64,000 bases of DNA from VXOI01 sp965197575 (GTDB lineage: Bacteria; Chloroflexota; Dehalococcoidia; Lucifugimonadales; UBA3495), in contig OZ240214.1 in assembly GCA_965197575.1 (NCBI GenBank), forward strand, positions 1,798,001-1,862,000. Reading direction: 5' to 3'. Position numbers and translations under genes: made by a program. Positions 52,879 through 60,486 of this stretch are shown here, piece by piece. Numbering within the stretch: the stretch's first letter is position 1; each line of letters begins with the position of its first letter. The notes beneath the pieces are model-generated. The model had not been told where the DNA came from. It did no database searches and was given only the letters and a program-made list of their open reading frames with translations.

Positions 52879-52908
52879 ATCCTACCTACAGGCGGCTGTA
52901 AGTGTCAA
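52879..52908 (-). promoter_or_regulatory. Sigma-70 promoter of rny
   Basis: Reading leftward, TTGACA (52908-52903) and TAGGAT (52884-52879) are spaced by 18 bases, about 58 bp before the rny start. The MITE at 52927 lies just upstream of this promoter. Confidence 0.65.
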
Positions 52909-52916
52909 GGAGACGC

Positions 52917-53099
52917 AAGGCTATTGCAGGGCAACCGCATTCTAATTTGGAGCGAGAAGCAAGCAGCCAATTTTACCCCTGACCGGTTTGAAATAACCGA
53001 TTTTGACAGGGTTTGAAGGATGTTTGATGCCGTGCGCCGATGGACTTGGGGACTTCCATCGCGGTCGACTTTAGAATGCGGTTGCCCTGAAGGCTATTG
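52917..53099. mobile_element. 163-bp MITE with 19-bp terminal inverted repeats and 10-bp target duplication
   Basis: The element spans 52927-53089. Its ends CAGGGCAACCGCATTCTAA and the exact complement TTAGAATGCGGTTGCCCTG are identical 19-bp inverted repeats. It is flanked on both sides by the perfect direct repeat AAGGCTATTG (52917-52926 and 53090-53099), a target-site duplication. There is no open frame for a transposase. A DDE-type IS, probably IS4-like given the 10-bp duplication, must have moved it in trans. No such IS is in this window. Confidence 0.9.
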
Positions 53100-53125
53100 A
53101 GCGGTCAACCGCGCTACTCTATAAT
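53097..53125 (+). promoter_or_regulatory. Sigma-70 promoter of dnaJ
   Basis: TTGAGC (53097-53102) and TATAAT (53120-53125) are separated by 17 bases, 56 bp before dnaJ. The first three bases of the -35 box belong to the right target duplication of the MITE. Because that sequence was duplicated, the promoter core was kept intact while everything upstream was replaced. GCGGT-CA-ACCGC overlaps the spacer as a possible operator. Confidence 0.65.
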
Positions 53126-53180
53126 CGTTCTGTATGCGTGCTTTTGCCCAAGACCCCGTGGGCGTCAGGGGTAGCGAATA

Positions 53181-54413
53181 ATGGCCGACCAGGACTATTA
53201 CTCCATTCTCGGCGTGGGCCGGAACTCCAACGATGAGGATATTCGCAAGGCCTTCAGGAAAAAGGCCATGGAATATCATCCCGACCGCAATAAGAGCGCA
53301 GGCGCTGAGGACAAGTTCAAGGAGATCAACGAAGCCTACCAGGTGCTCTCCGACGCCAAGAAGCGGGCGCAGTACGACCGCTTTGGCAAGGCGGGCGTCG
53401 GGGCCAACGTCGGCGGCGACCGGCCCTTCGACGGGTTCGACGTTTTCGGCGGCTTCGGCGACATATTCGATTCCTTCTTCGGGGACGCCTCCAGCCGCGG
53501 CGGCCGCCAGCCTCGCCGGGGCGCCGACCTGCAACAGCGCGTGGTGCTGAGTTTCGAAGAAGCAGTATTCGGCGCGGAAAAGCAGGTCGAGATCAACCGG
53601 CTGGAGACCTGCGAGCATTGCTTCGGGGCCGGCAACGAACCGGGTTCCTCGGTGGACACCTGTAGCGGCTGCCGCGGCAACGGCCAGGTGCGGCGGTCGC
53701 AGCGCAGCGTTTTCGGGCAGTTCGCCCAGATTGTCCCCTGCCCCACCTGCCAAGGCCGGGGCACCGTCATCTCCACCCCTTGCACAGGCTGTAGTGGCGC
53801 GGGCAGGGAACGACGCAGGCGCAAGATCGCCGTAACCGTGCCCGGCGGCGTCGACAGCGGGATGCAGGTGCGCCTCAGCAATGAAGGAGACGTGGGCAGC
53901 GAAGGCGGCGGCGCGGGCAATCTCTACGTCCATGTCGATGTCCAGGAGCACCAGTTCTTCCAGAGGGACGGCGCAGACATCGTTTACAACCTGGGGATCA
54001 ACCTAGCCGAGGCGGCGCTGGGCGTCGAGAAGGCCATCCCCACCCTGGACGGGGCGGACGAGGAACTGAAGCTGCCCCAAGGCACGCAACCCGGGTCCGA
54101 ATTTAGGATTCGCGGCAAGGGCGTGCCCCACCTCAACTCCAACCGCCGCGGCGACATTCGCGTCCTCGTGGACGTGCGAGTGCCCGGCTCTCTGGACAAG
54201 CACCAGCGCGAGTTGTTGGAGGAGCTTGCCCGTTCGTTCAATGGCGAGCGGCCCAAGTCCCGCAACGGCTCCCGACCGGCCAACGGCCGCGCCAAGAACA
54301 AGAACGACAAGCACCCCGTCAACGACACGGAGAAGACCGGCCCGGAGAACGGCGAGGTCGCCGACGAGTCCCAAGAAAAGGGCTTGTTCGACCGGATCAA
54401 GGACGCCTTCTAA
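53181..54413 (+). CDS. dnaJ: Chaperone DnaJ
   Basis: A 410-residue type I DnaJ. The J domain has YHPDRNKSAGAEDKF near residue 34, followed by a Gly/Phe-rich stretch (FGGFGDIFDSFFGDA), four zinc knuckles (CEHCFGAG, CSGCRGNG, CPTCQGRG, CTGCSGAG) and the C-terminal substrate domain. A 60-residue charged tail follows the usual end. It stimulates the ATPase of DnaK encoded at 23952. It is followed by prmA, a common dnaJ neighbour. Confidence 0.97.
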   Translation: MADQDYYSILGVGRNSNDEDIRKAFRKKAMEYHPDRNKSAGAEDKFKEINEAYQVLSDAKKRAQYDRFGKAGVGANVGGDRPFDGFDVFGGFGDIFDSFFGDASSRGGRQPRRGADLQQRVVLSFEEAVFGAEKQVEINRLETCEHCFGAGNEPGSSVDTCSGCRGNGQVRRSQRSVFGQFAQIVPCPTCQGRGTVISTPCTGCSGAGRERRRRKIAVTVPGGVDSGMQVRLSNEGDVGSEGGGAGNLYVHVDVQEHQFFQRDGADIVYNLGINLAEAALGVEKAIPTLDGADEELKLPQGTQPGSEFRIRGKGVPHLNSNRRGDIRVLVDVRVPGSLDKHQRELLEELARSFNGERPKSRNGSRPANGRAKNKNDKHPVNDTEKTGPENGEVADESQEKGLFDRIKDAF

Positions 54414-54469
54414 AGCCTCCTCCCGGCCCTTGCTTCCGCAGGGGGAATGAGGGCGCGAGCGTCTGTTTC

Positions 54470-55411
54470 ATGGCTTGGAAAGAACTGAGCATATCGGTGC
54501 CCCACGAGTACGTCGAGCCCGTTTCCTACCTGTTCGGCCGCTACGGAAAGGGTCTCAGCACCGAGCCGCAGGGGAAGGGCATGGTCATGCTGCGCACCTA
54601 CCTGCCCGCCGAATCCCGGCAGCGGCTGGCCCGCATCGAAGTCGGGGTAAGGCTGGTCCGTTCCATCGAGCCCATGGGCGACCTCGTCGTCCGCGAACTA
54701 TCGGACGACGAGGACTGGCAGAGCGCCTGGAAATCGTATTTCGAGGTGCTGCGGGTGGGGCGGCGGCTGGTCATCAAGCCATCCTGGCTGGAACTGGACC
54801 AGTCCCTCGAAATCGCCGATCCGGTGGTCATAGAGCTCGACCCAGGCATTGCCTTCGGCACGGGATACCACCCGACGACCTACACCTGCCTGGAGGCTTT
54901 GGAAGACCTGGTCCGGCCGGGCATGACCGTTCTGGACCTCGGCTCAGGGTCGGGGATACTGACCATCGCGGCGGTAAAGCTGGGCGCGGAGAGGGTGGTA
55001 GCGTTGGACATCGACGCCCAAGCGGTGAGCGCGGCGCGGCAGAACTTCCGGCGCTTGCACCTCCAAAAGCAGGTGGCCTTGGCCCGGGGATCGGTGCCGC
55101 ATCCTTCGGCCGGCGACGGCGCGATAGACCTGGCAGTGGCCAACATTTCGGCCCGGGGCGTGGCCGACCGGGCGCCATTCATCCTTCGCGCATTGCAGCC
55201 CGGCGCGCTCTTCGTCGCCTCGGGACTGCTGGCAGCCCAACGCCCGGAGGTGGAAGACGCTCTCCTGCCCTTGGGGTTCACCCACCTGCGGGACTACCCA
55301 CGGGACGAATGGATTACCCTGATATACAGTGCGCCCTTCGACCCCCCAGAGCCGGTTGCAAACATGGCACCGGAGCGCGAAAATCTGACCAGCCCGCCCC
55401 TCGGAGACTAG
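54470..55411 (+). CDS. prmA: Ribosomal protein L11 methyltransferase PrmA
   Basis: A 313-residue PrmA that methylates ribosomal protein L11. The N-terminal domain carries MAWKELSISVPHEYVEPVS. The catalytic domain has DPGIAFGTGYHPTTYTCLEAL near residue 124, motif I TVLDLGSGSGILTIAAVKLGA near residue 153 and VANISARGVADRAPFI in place of the usual NPxY/NILA-type motif. Linked to dnaJ 56 bp upstream. A kinase-like gene starts right after it. Confidence 0.92.
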   Translation: MAWKELSISVPHEYVEPVSYLFGRYGKGLSTEPQGKGMVMLRTYLPAESRQRLARIEVGVRLVRSIEPMGDLVVRELSDDEDWQSAWKSYFEVLRVGRRLVIKPSWLELDQSLEIADPVVIELDPGIAFGTGYHPTTYTCLEALEDLVRPGMTVLDLGSGSGILTIAAVKLGAERVVALDIDAQAVSAARQNFRRLHLQKQVALARGSVPHPSAGDGAIDLAVANISARGVADRAPFILRALQPGALFVASGLLAAQRPEVEDALLPLGFTHLRDYPRDEWITLIYSAPFDPPEPVANMAPERENLTSPPLGD

Positions 55412-55413
55412 AC

Positions 55414-56430
55414 TTGGCAGAAAAGGTAGACCTTCAGCGGTACGAAATAACCGGTCGGCTCGGCACCGGCGCGGATTACGACGTGCGCGCGGCCACCGAC
55501 CGGGAAACCGGCGAGTTGGTGGCGATCAAGCGCCCGGTGCCGCAGGCGATCAGCCGTAAGCAGCACGAGGCCATCGAAGCCCGCACGGTCCGCCTGATCG
55601 AGGCGTTTCAAGCTGTGGGCCCCACCCACGGGTTGGCCGCACCGCTTCTGGGCTACGCAGAACGGGCAGTGCATAACGATTTCTTCGGCGATGATCTGGG
55701 CGAGGAATACACCGTGATGGTGCAGGGGCGGGCGCAAGGGATACCGCTGCTGGGTGACATGATGTCCCGCATCACCGGCGTACCCATTGGCGCAGGCCAA
55801 AACCTGTTCGCTATCTTCCCGCTGGTGCGCCCCGCCGGACAGCCCGCGTTCCCGGTACACAACCAGTTGCTGGCGTTGGAGCAGACCTTTTGGGACGCCG
55901 GTTACGTCCTACTGGACCTGCGGCCGCAGAACGTGTTCTTCCAGCCGGGTAGCGGCCTTACCCAGGTCATAGACACCGGTGCGCTGGCCAAGCTGGGAGA
56001 CGACGCGCCGCGGGGCCGTCCACCCTTCGACGCCAACGACGCCTGCCTTGAAATGCTCAAGTTTTACACCAGCCCTGAAGAGCCGCCCGCCGCGGCCGCC
56101 GGCTACCGCGACGCCCGCGGCATTCGGCCCATCGTAAACCTGCAACAAGAGCTGGACGACATGGCCCGCGGGATGCGCGGGGCAGCCGGGGCCGTGGAAG
56201 CCGCCGGAATGGCTATCCTGGAAAAAATAGGGGCGCGGTCATACACTGGTTATGTCGACTTCGGAGACGACTTGAACACCTATCTCGGCGAGGCGCTCGG
56301 CCGCAACGAGGCATTGCCTGGCTGGGCGGCAGCCAGGGAGTCCTGGCTGGAGGCATTACAATGGTTGCGGGGGGACCATTGGACCCGGTTCCTGTTCGAC
56401 GCCGAGGCCGAGTTGGCCGGGTATGCCTAG
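55414..56430 (+). CDS. Protein kinase-fold protein
   Basis: A 338-residue protein with a kinase-like domain. GRLGTGADYDVRAATD resembles the Gly-rich loop near residue 14 and VAIKRPVP gives the lysine. DLRPQNVFFQPG near residue 169 is the catalytic-loop equivalent of HRDLKxxN, and VIDTGAL the DFG-equivalent. The catalytic-loop Asp and Asn are present. TTG 55414 follows CGGAGA, 2 bp after prmA. A PP2C-type phosphatase gene starts 97 bp downstream, which suggests a reversible Ser/Thr signalling pair. The substrate is unknown. Confidence 0.75.
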   Translation: MAEKVDLQRYEITGRLGTGADYDVRAATDRETGELVAIKRPVPQAISRKQHEAIEARTVRLIEAFQAVGPTHGLAAPLLGYAERAVHNDFFGDDLGEEYTVMVQGRAQGIPLLGDMMSRITGVPIGAGQNLFAIFPLVRPAGQPAFPVHNQLLALEQTFWDAGYVLLDLRPQNVFFQPGSGLTQVIDTGALAKLGDDAPRGRPPFDANDACLEMLKFYTSPEEPPAAAAGYRDARGIRPIVNLQQELDDMARGMRGAAGAVEAAGMAILEKIGARSYTGYVDFGDDLNTYLGEALGRNEALPGWAAARESWLEALQWLRGDHWTRFLFDAEAELAGYA

Positions 56431-56527
56431 ACTTCCCTTGACGGCCTTTTAGGTTAGACTGTCTTTGGGTTTCGGCGCCAACGGATTATCACCCAAACTA
56501 AAATGCTGGGAGTTTGAAGGTTCTTTC

Positions 56528-57205
56528 ATGGTTGCCAGCAAAGTTGCGACACTGCAAGACAATTCAGCGCACGGGGAAGACAGCCTGCTCAGCCGCGATC
56601 TGGGCAACGGGGACTTCTTGGACGTGGTCATGGACGGCGTCACGGGCCACGGCGGGGGAGAAGCCAGCCGGGAACTGTCCGAGGCGCTGGCCCAAGCCGA
56701 CGCCAACACAATCGACGACATCGCCAACGTCCTCCACGAGATGAACGACGAATTCTTCCAGGTCGGCAATGGCCGGTTTCTGCTCACCACCGTGTCGGCG
56801 GCGCTCTACCGCAACGGCCGTTTGCACGTCATCGCCGCCGGCGACAGCCCGATCTTCCTGGTGACGCCGGACTCCCACCAACGGTTGTGCGGACGGGCCG
56901 GCGGCTTCCTGCACGTGGGCGTCGCCCGCGCCATCGGAGCGGCGGCCGATCTTGGCGACCTGGTGAGGAGCGACGTAAACATCGAACCCGGCGGCCGGCT
57001 CGTCCTGTCCACCGACGGGGTCACCGACAACATGCACGCCGACGAACTGGCCGAGATCGTGCGCAGTTCGGCCACACCGGAAGAAGCCAGCGAGCGCATC
57101 GAAGAGATCATCGCCGGCCGGCTGGTCGAAGGGCGGGTGCCCGAACAACTGGGCGTCCGCTTCCGCTACGACGACCGGACGGCCATCATCCGGTTCTTCG
57201 ACTAA
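56528..57205 (+). CDS. PP2C-family phosphatase
   Basis: A 225-residue PP2C/SpoIIE-type phosphatase. Metal-binding residues are in QDNSAHGEDSLL near residue 10 and VVMDGVTGHGGGEASREL near residue 32; later motifs are LHVIAAGDSPIFLV and RLVLSTDGVTDNMH near residue 150. The ATG at 56528 has GAAGG upstream; a TTG 21 codons earlier is open. The TAA stop lies at the left end of an IS630 element, and a copy of the gene's last 24 codons survives at 58884-58958 with a TAG stop. Confidence 0.85.
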   Translation: MVASKVATLQDNSAHGEDSLLSRDLGNGDFLDVVMDGVTGHGGGEASRELSEALAQADANTIDDIANVLHEMNDEFFQVGNGRFLLTTVSAALYRNGRLHVIAAGDSPIFLVTPDSHQRLCGRAGGFLHVGVARAIGAAADLGDLVRSDVNIEPGGRLVLSTDGVTDNMHADELAEIVRSSATPEEASERIEEIIAGRLVEGRVPEQLGVRFRYDDRTAIIRFFD

Positions 57206-58441
57206 ACCAAAGCCAAGGTGAAATGCGCAGAGTCATAGGGTAAATTTGTGAAGGAACAGGATTAGCTGGTCTCGGGAGTTGCGAGGGGTTGGCGATGGAC
57301 GTGAGGGAGATAGACTGGTCACTGAAACAATGGCAGATGGAAGTCAAGGATTTGCGTCGGCGGATGATCTTGGCGCCGACGCCGCGCGAGCGGGAACGAT
57401 GGTACGCCATCCTGCTGCTGGCCCAAGGCTTGACGGCAACGGCCACGGCGGAGGCACTGGAGCGGGACCCACACACCATCGGACGGTGGGCGTCGGCCTT
57501 CGGCGAGGGAGGCCCTGCAGCCCTGATTTTCGAGCAGACCGGGGGTTCCCCCCCGCCCTTGACGAGGCGCAGCAGGAGGAGTTGAAAGGGGCGGTGCAGC
57601 AACCGCCCGCTGCCTCAGGCATAGAACTGGCCAACTGGTATTGGAAGGTGGTGAGGCGGTTTGTTTCGGAGCGGTTCGGCGTCAGTTTGAGCCGCAGCAG
57701 TTGCCTGAACTGGCTGCACCGCTTGGGATTCGTCCTGAGGCGCCCCAAGAAGCGTCTGGTCAAGGCCAGTGAGGCCAAGCGGGAGGCCTTCGTGGCGGAG
57801 TATGCCGCTCTGAGGGAGGAGGCCCGGCGGACCGGAGCCAGGATATTCTTTGCTGATGAGGCCCACTTCCGGGCGGACGCCGAACTGCGGGGCAAGTGGG
57901 TGCTGAGAGGAGAACCTGCCCTGGTGGAGTCGACCAGCCCGCGGTACGGCGAGAAGGCCAGCTATTATTCGGCAGTGTGCCTGGAGACCGGCGAGGTGGA
58001 ATGGATGGAACTGGGGGGCAACAGCAACTCTGGGACCTCGGTTGACTTCCTGACCCAGTTGCGACGGAGGCACTCCGGGCCGCTGAAGGTCATCTGGGAC
58101 AACGCCCCTGCCCATCGCGGAGAGGCGATGCGGGAATACCTCAGGAAGCCCGGGCTTGGGCTGAGGCTGGTGAACCTGCCGGGCTACAGCCCGGACTTCA
58201 ACGCCGATGAGGCTATCTGGGGCTGGGCGAGAGAGGAGGCCACTGGCAATCTGTGCCTGGGGAGTAGGGCGGTGGTGCAGGAGCGGGTCGGCGACTTTCT
58301 GGCCGGGCTGGCCGACCGGAAAGAGGAGGTGAGGCGCCGCTGCCGGACCGTCCTGCAATCAAGAGCCGAAGCACCCCTGAGAGACTCCCAGCCAGATTGT
58401 GGACCCCTGGCAAATGCACATCCCACCTTGGCTTTAGCTTA
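57203..58441. mobile_element. IS630-type insertion sequence
   Basis: The left end TAAACCAAAGCCAAGGTG and the complement of the right end TAAGCTAAAGCCAAGGTG are imperfect inverted repeats that match over about 27 bases. A TA dinucleotide is present at each edge, as expected for IS630/Tc1-type elements. It contains one transposase gene split between two frames. The insertion point is the TA of the phosphatase stop codon, changing TAG to TAA without altering the protein. Confidence 0.88.
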
Positions 58442-58442
58442 G
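57295..58442 (+). CDS. IS630 transposase, frameshifted
   Basis: Frame A runs from ATG 57295 (GAGGGG upstream) to 57585 and holds the helix-turn-helix ATATAEALERDPHTIGRWASAF. Frame B continues from about 57546 to 58442, with the DDE residues in FFADEAHFRADAE, VIWDNAPAHRG and DFNADEAIWGWA. The two frames join at GGGGGTTCCCCCCC (57541-57554). One extra G would give a continuous normal protein, so either this is a 1-base loss or a programmed -1 shift on the C run. The stop codon TAG uses the flanking TA. Confidence 0.85.
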
Positions 58443-58559
58443 TAGTCAGTCATGTTTGAAATAGAAGTAATTTCTGGTCGCCGCGAAGCGGTGGCCGGAT
58501 GCTCGCACACCCCATACTCCGATGTGAAACCCTTTGATTACAGGATTGACTGACTACTA
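58440..58559. mobile_element. 120-bp MITE next to the IS630 element
   Basis: The ends TAGTAGTCAGTCA (58440-58452) and TGACTGACTACTA (58547-58559) are perfect 13-bp inverted repeats, with TA at both edges. The 94-bp interior has no open frame. It abuts the right end of the IS630 element at a shared TA, so both elements entered the same TA site of the phosphatase stop codon. Confidence 0.85.
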
Positions 58560-58665
58560 GGACAGTGGGCCGCCGTCCTGGTATCGTGGTAATTGACGGG
58601 GGACCATTGCCAGTGCCAACAGCGATTCAGGTGTTGAGCGGCCGGACAGATTGGGGGAATATCCA

Positions 58666-58878
58666 ATGACCGATCGTGACATGCTGGAAGCGCGAATGGA
58701 CCGGCAGGAGCAACGGGCCGACCGGATGTACGAAACAGTCGCCACCAAGGAGGACATTAGACTCCTCCACGGGGACATCAAACTCCTCCACGACAGGCTG
58801 AACAACCTCACGGTGTTGGTGGTTGGTATCGGGTTTCTCAACATCGTTGCCGTAATCACCGTGCGGCTTTTGTTTTAG
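58666..58878 (+). CDS. Small coiled-coil protein with C-terminal membrane helix, copy 1
   Basis: A 70-residue protein. Residues 1-45 are a charged coiled coil (MTDRDMLEARMDRQEQRADR, KEDIRLLHGDIKLLHDRL). The last 23 residues form a hydrophobic helix (VLVVGIGFLNIVAVITVRLLF), so it should be tail-anchored. GGGGGA precedes the ATG. Compared with copy 2 it has one extra heptad (LLHGDIK), made by duplicating 21 bp. The function is unknown; location after the phosphatase hints at a link to the kinase-phosphatase pair. Confidence 0.75.
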   Translation: MTDRDMLEARMDRQEQRADRMYETVATKEDIRLLHGDIKLLHDRLNNLTVLVVGIGFLNIVAVITVRLLF

Positions 58879-58883
58879 AACAA

Positions 58884-58958
58884 GGACGTGTGTCCGAGCA
58901 ACTGGGTGTCCGCTTCCGCTACGACGACCGGACGGCCATCATCAGGTTCTTCGACTAG
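58884..58958 (+). pseudogene. Fossil 3' end of the PP2C phosphatase gene
   Basis: These 75 bases encode GRVSEQLGVRFRYDD-TAIIRFFD-stop, matching the last 24 codons of the phosphatase at 57131-57205 with few differences. There is no start or upstream part, so it cannot be expressed by itself. It sits between the two small coiled-coil genes and marks a tandem duplication that took in the phosphatase tail. Confidence 0.85.
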
Positions 58959-59063
58959 GGCAGTGAGCCGCAGTCCTGGTATCGTGGTAATTGACGGGAA
59001 AACATTGTCGGCGCCAACAGCGACTTGGGTGTTTAGGGGCCGGACAGATTGGGGGATTATTCA

Positions 59064-59255
59064 ATGACCGATCGTGACATGCTGGAAGGGCGAATGGGCC
59101 GGCAGGAGCAACGAGTCGACCGGATGCACGAAACACTTGCCACCAAGGAGGACATTAAACTCCTGCACGACAGGCTGAACAACCTCACGGTATTGGTGGT
59201 TGGCGTCGGGTTTCTCAACATCGTTGTCGTAATCACCGTGCGGCTCTTGTTTTAG
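59064..59255 (+). CDS. Small coiled-coil protein with C-terminal membrane helix, copy 2
   Basis: A 63-residue paralogue of the gene at 58666, with the same coiled coil (MTDRDMLEGRMGRQEQRVDR) and the same tail helix (VLVVGVGFLNIVVVITVRLLF). It lacks one heptad. The 105-bp leader from its TAG-equivalent is also shared with copy 1 (58556 versus 58956), including a GGGGGA ribosome binding site, so the whole unit of about 398 bp was duplicated. Confidence 0.75.
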   Translation: MTDRDMLEGRMGRQEQRVDRMHETLATKEDIKLLHDRLNNLTVLVVGVGFLNIVVVITVRLLF

Positions 59256-59373
59256 AATATCGGGGGATTCTGCCAGCAGTTACCTGCCGAAACCGGCAGG
59301 GGTATCGCTTGTGGCCTTTGGGGGCACTTGCTACAATCATGCCCGACACGGCTGGGCATAAGGAGCCAATTTA

Positions 59374-60447
59374 GTGGGAAAAATCAAAGTCGCCATCATT
59401 GGGGTCGGAAACTGCGCCTCGTCTCTCGTGCAGGGCCTGCACAAATACGTCGAGGTGCCTGAGAACGAGCAGATTTCCGGCCTCATGCACACCAAGGTCG
59501 GGGACTACCGCATCGAGGACATCGACGTGGTCGCCGCCTTCGACATCGACGAGAACAAGGTTGGGAAGGATCTCTCCGAGGCGATTTTCACCCAGCCAAA
59601 CAACACGCTGAAGTTTGCCGATGTCCCCCACATGGGGGTCAACGTAGACCGGGGCATGACCCACGACGGCATCGGGCGCTACGTTTCCCACTTGGTCAAG
59701 AAATCGCCGCACTCCACCTCCGACATCACCGGCATACTGCGGGAACGGGAAGTGGACGTGGTCATCAACTACCTGCCGGTGGGCAGCGAGCAGGCCACCA
59801 AGTGGTACGTGGAGCAGATCCTCAACGCGCGTTGCGCCATGGTCAACTGCATCCCTGTGTTCCTGGCCCGTGAAGAGTATTGGCGGCACCGCTTCGAGGA
59901 ACGGGGCGTGCCCATCATCGGCGACGACATCAAGTCCCAACTGGGAGCCACCATCACCCACCGGGTGTTGACCCGCCTCTTCGAGGACCGGGGCGTAACG
60001 CTGGATAACACCTACCAGCTCAACTTCGGCGGCAATACCGATTTCCTGAACATGCTGGAAAGGGAACGGCTCACTTCGAAGAAGATTTCCAAGACCGGCG
60101 CGGTCACCTCTCAGTTGGACGAAGAGATCGACCCCGACAGCATCCACGTCGGCCCCAGCGATCACGTGCCGTGGCTGAAGGACCGCAAGTGGTGCTACAT
60201 CCACATGGAGGGGCGGCTCTTCGGCGGCGCGCCGATCAAGCTGGAAGCCAAGCTCGAGGTCTGGGACAGCCCCAACTCGGCCGGCGTGGTTGTCGACGCC
60301 ATCCGTTGCGCCAAGTTGGCCATGGACCGGGGGCAGGCGGGCGCGGTATACGGCCCCAGCGCCTATTTCATGAAGTCACCGCCCATTCAGTATACCGATG
60401 ACGCGGCGCGGGACATGGTCGAGTCCTTCATCGCCGGGGAAGAGTAG
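59374..60447 (+). CDS. ino1: Inositol-1-phosphate synthase
   Basis: A 357-residue NAD-dependent synthase that turns glucose 6-phosphate into inositol 1-phosphate. It matches the short actinobacterial/archaeal type: VAIIGVGNCASSLVQGLHKY near residue 6, DVVAAFDIDENKVGKDL, VVINYLPVGSEQATKWYVEQ, NCIPVFLA and GDDIKSQLGATITHRVL, then the catalytic LNFGGNTDFLNM and DHVPWLKDRK. The start is GTG 59374. PimA- and phosphatidyltransferase-type genes follow, so the product feeds inositol phospholipids. Confidence 0.95.
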   Translation: MGKIKVAIIGVGNCASSLVQGLHKYVEVPENEQISGLMHTKVGDYRIEDIDVVAAFDIDENKVGKDLSEAIFTQPNNTLKFADVPHMGVNVDRGMTHDGIGRYVSHLVKKSPHSTSDITGILREREVDVVINYLPVGSEQATKWYVEQILNARCAMVNCIPVFLAREEYWRHRFEERGVPIIGDDIKSQLGATITHRVLTRLFEDRGVTLDNTYQLNFGGNTDFLNMLERERLTSKKISKTGAVTSQLDEEIDPDSIHVGPSDHVPWLKDRKWCYIHMEGRLFGGAPIKLEAKLEVWDSPNSAGVVVDAIRCAKLAMDRGQAGAVYGPSAYFMKSPPIQYTDDAARDMVESFIAGEE

Positions 60448-60486
60448 GGATCTCGCCCGCTGGGACGGGCGGCCAGGAGCGCAACC

